NCBI GenBank assembly: GCA_905206455.1
Contig: CAJLHL010000073.1
Span: 1-12,407 of the forward strand
Length of the DNA stretch: 12,407 nt
Origin: an uncultured Eubacteriales bacterium
GTDB taxonomy: Bacteria; Bacillota; Clostridia; Peptostreptococcales; Anaerovoracaceae
Direction of reading: 5' to 3'
This document shows positions 11,235 through 12,407 of this stretch, in pieces. The translations under genes were made by a program, and so were the position numbers. The notes below the pieces were generated by a model. The model was not told the origin of the DNA. It ran no database searches and saw only the letters and a list, made by a program, of their open reading frames with translations. How positions within the stretch are numbered: the stretch's first letter is position 1; every line of letters begins with the position of its first letter.

Positions 11235-12369
11235 CGCCGCGGATTTTCCGCAGGGGAGGGCGTGGATCGAGCTGGACCGGTCGGCCCTGCTTCACAATGT
11301 CAGAGTGCTTCGCACGCTGCTTCCGAAAGGATGTGAACTCATGCCCGCGGTAAAGGCCAATGCCTACGGTCACGGAGCGGCGCTGGTCGCCGGCGAGCTT
11401 CAGAGAGCAGGTATCGGATCTTTCTGCGTGGCATCCGCCGCAGAGGCGGTAGAACTTCGGAAAGCCGGCATTACGGGAGAGATTCTGATTCTGGGCTATA
11501 CGCATCCGCGCCAGTTTTCTCTGCTGCGTCACTTTCATCTGACGCAGACGGTTTTAGATCATGATTATGCAGAGCTGCTCAATCGTTCCGGCAGAAAAAT
11601 CGATGTTCATATAAAAATCGACACCGGGATGCACCGTCTGGGGGAACGATGCGAGCATATCGATCATCTGAAAAAAATTTTCTCCTGTGAGAACCTCAGA
11701 ATTACCGGAGCTTATACGCACCTGTGCACCAGCGATAAAAGTTCGCCCAGAGAGGAGGCTTTCGTATCAGTTCAGACGCAGGCTTTCTATGAGGCGATCG
11801 CAAAGCTGAGAGAACAGGGCTGTGTCTGTCCGAAAGTTCACGTGCTGGCCAGTTATGGACTTGTAAACTATCCGGAAATCGGCGGAGATTATGCCAGAAT
11901 CGGAATCGCTCTGTACGGTATGCTCAGCACGAGAGAAGACACCGAAGAGTGCGCCCGGAAAACCGGCCTTAGGCCTGTATTGTCTCTGAAGGCAAGGATT
12001 ATTTCTGTGAAGGACGTCTTTGCGGAGGAATCCGCCGGCTATGGTCTTCAGTTTACCGCGCAGCGCGATGGAAAGATCGCAGTGGCGGCTGTCGGTTATG
12101 CGGACGGTCTGCCGCGCAGCCTTTCCTGCGGCGCAGGCGAAGTTCTGATCCGGGGAAAGAGAGCGCCTGTGGTGGGCCGGGTCTGTATGGATCAGACGCT
12201 CATCGACGTGACGGAAATTCCCGACGCTGAGGCCGGCGATATCGCGGTATTTATCGGAAAATCCGGGGAAGAAGAGATTACAGCCTGTGATCTTGCAGAA
12301 GAGGCGGATACGATTTCCAACGAAATATTGAGCAGATTGGGCGCACGGCTGAAGCGGATTATGATATAG
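11218..12369 (+). CDS. VanT-type serine/alanine racemase, soluble form without membrane domain
   Basis: A PLP-dependent fold-III racemase of 383 residues, the full length of a normal alanine racemase. PLP lysine is Lys46 in AVKANAYGHG (44-53), the second catalytic base is Tyr275 in SAGYGLQ, and the PLP-contact Arg is Arg227 in YARIGIALYG (225-234). MDQ is at 324-326. Several stretches resemble the racemase domain of VanT rather than housekeeping Alr: ILILGYT (89-95), THLCTSD (167-173), ASYGLVNYPE (211-220), GYADGLPRSLSCG (293-305) and ISNEILSRL (366-374). In the last one Asn368 sits where alanine racemases have Tyr (Tyr354 in the Geobacillus enzyme). VanTG also has Asn there, a change linked to use of serine. 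VanT of enterococci has a large N-terminal membrane acyltransferase-like domain; this protein has none. It overlaps the acetyltransferase gene by 17 nt. Enzyme class is firm and serine use is a well-supported inference. Confidence 0.9.
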   Translation: MMMCHNAADFPQGRAWIELDRSALLHNVRVLRTLLPKGCELMPAVKANAYGHGAALVAGELQRAGIGSFCVASAAEAVELRKAGITGEILILGYTHPRQFSLLRHFHLTQTVLDHDYAELLNRSGRKIDVHIKIDTGMHRLGERCEHIDHLKKIFSCENLRITGAYTHLCTSDKSSPREEAFVSVQTQAFYEAIAKLREQGCVCPKVHVLASYGLVNYPEIGGDYARIGIALYGMLSTREDTEECARKTGLRPVLSLKARIISVKDVFAEESAGYGLQFTAQRDGKIAVAAVGYADGLPRSLSCGAGEVLIRGKRAPVVGRVCMDQTLIDVTEIPDAEAGDIAVFIGKSGEEEITACDLAEEADTISNEILSRLGARLKRIMI

Positions 12370-12407
12370 AAAAGAGAAGCGGAAAACGGCTGAAAAGATA
12401 AAAAATA
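12370..12407. other. Right edge, nothing recognised
   Basis: The final 38 bp after the racemase stop codon are purine-rich and hold no hairpin or start site that I can support. Whether another operon gene such as a VanXY-type peptidase follows cannot be seen. Confidence 0.5.

Noticed and set aside
1..12407. CRISPR array, insertion sequence, integrase or phage genes.
   Set aside because: No regularly spaced direct repeats of 25-40 bp, no transposase or integrase motifs and no terminal inverted repeats were seen on either strand.

Overview
The window looks like a chromosomal segment from an anaerobic Gram-positive bacterium of the class Clostridia. The signs are a perfect CIRCE/HrcA operator, strong AGGAGG-type ribosome binding sites, a lipoprotein signal on the ABC substrate-binding protein, clostridial-type Hsp20 and UraA proteins, and VanG/VanT-type cell-wall enzymes. 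Base composition by eye is near 50% GC, except for an AT-rich stretch around 9.2-9.5 kb. No family or species is claimed.

Layout. (1) 1-491, minus strand: a small heat-shock protein (Hsp20) running off the left edge. A consensus CIRCE operator lies in the 284-bp divergent gap. (2) 776-1516: TrmO-type tRNA methyltransferase. (3) 1746-3083: uracil/xanthine permease of the NCS2 family with its own sigma-A promoter and a folded leader. (4) 3273-9049: a same-strand run coding for a polyamine-type ABC importer in the order binding protein, permease, permease, ATPase, followed closely by a PfkB-family sugar/nucleoside kinase and an ADP-ribosylglycohydrolase-family protein. A hairpin between the binding protein and the permeases probably lowers expression of the latter, and a strong intrinsic terminator ends the run at about 9167. 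(5) 9168-9708: a gene-poor region, AT-rich in its first two thirds, with a possible decayed reading frame and several short repeats. (6) 9709-12369: three overlapping genes coding for a VanG-type D-Ala-D-Ser/D-Ala ligase, a short serine-acetyltransferase-like hexapeptide protein, and a VanT-type racemase without the membrane domain.

How the genes may work together. The importer with a PfkB kinase and an ADP-ribosylglycohydrolase homologue suggests uptake and breakdown of a cationic or ribosylated small molecule; the substrate is not known. The last three genes look like a minimal vanG-type module: a racemase making D-Ser (it has Asn where alanine racemases have Tyr), a ligase of the VanG type joining D-Ala to D-Ser, and an acetyltransferase of unknown role between them. 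No vanXY, vanX/vanY or vanRS genes are in the window. This module and the importer-kinase-glycohydrolase operon are the two items most worth following up.
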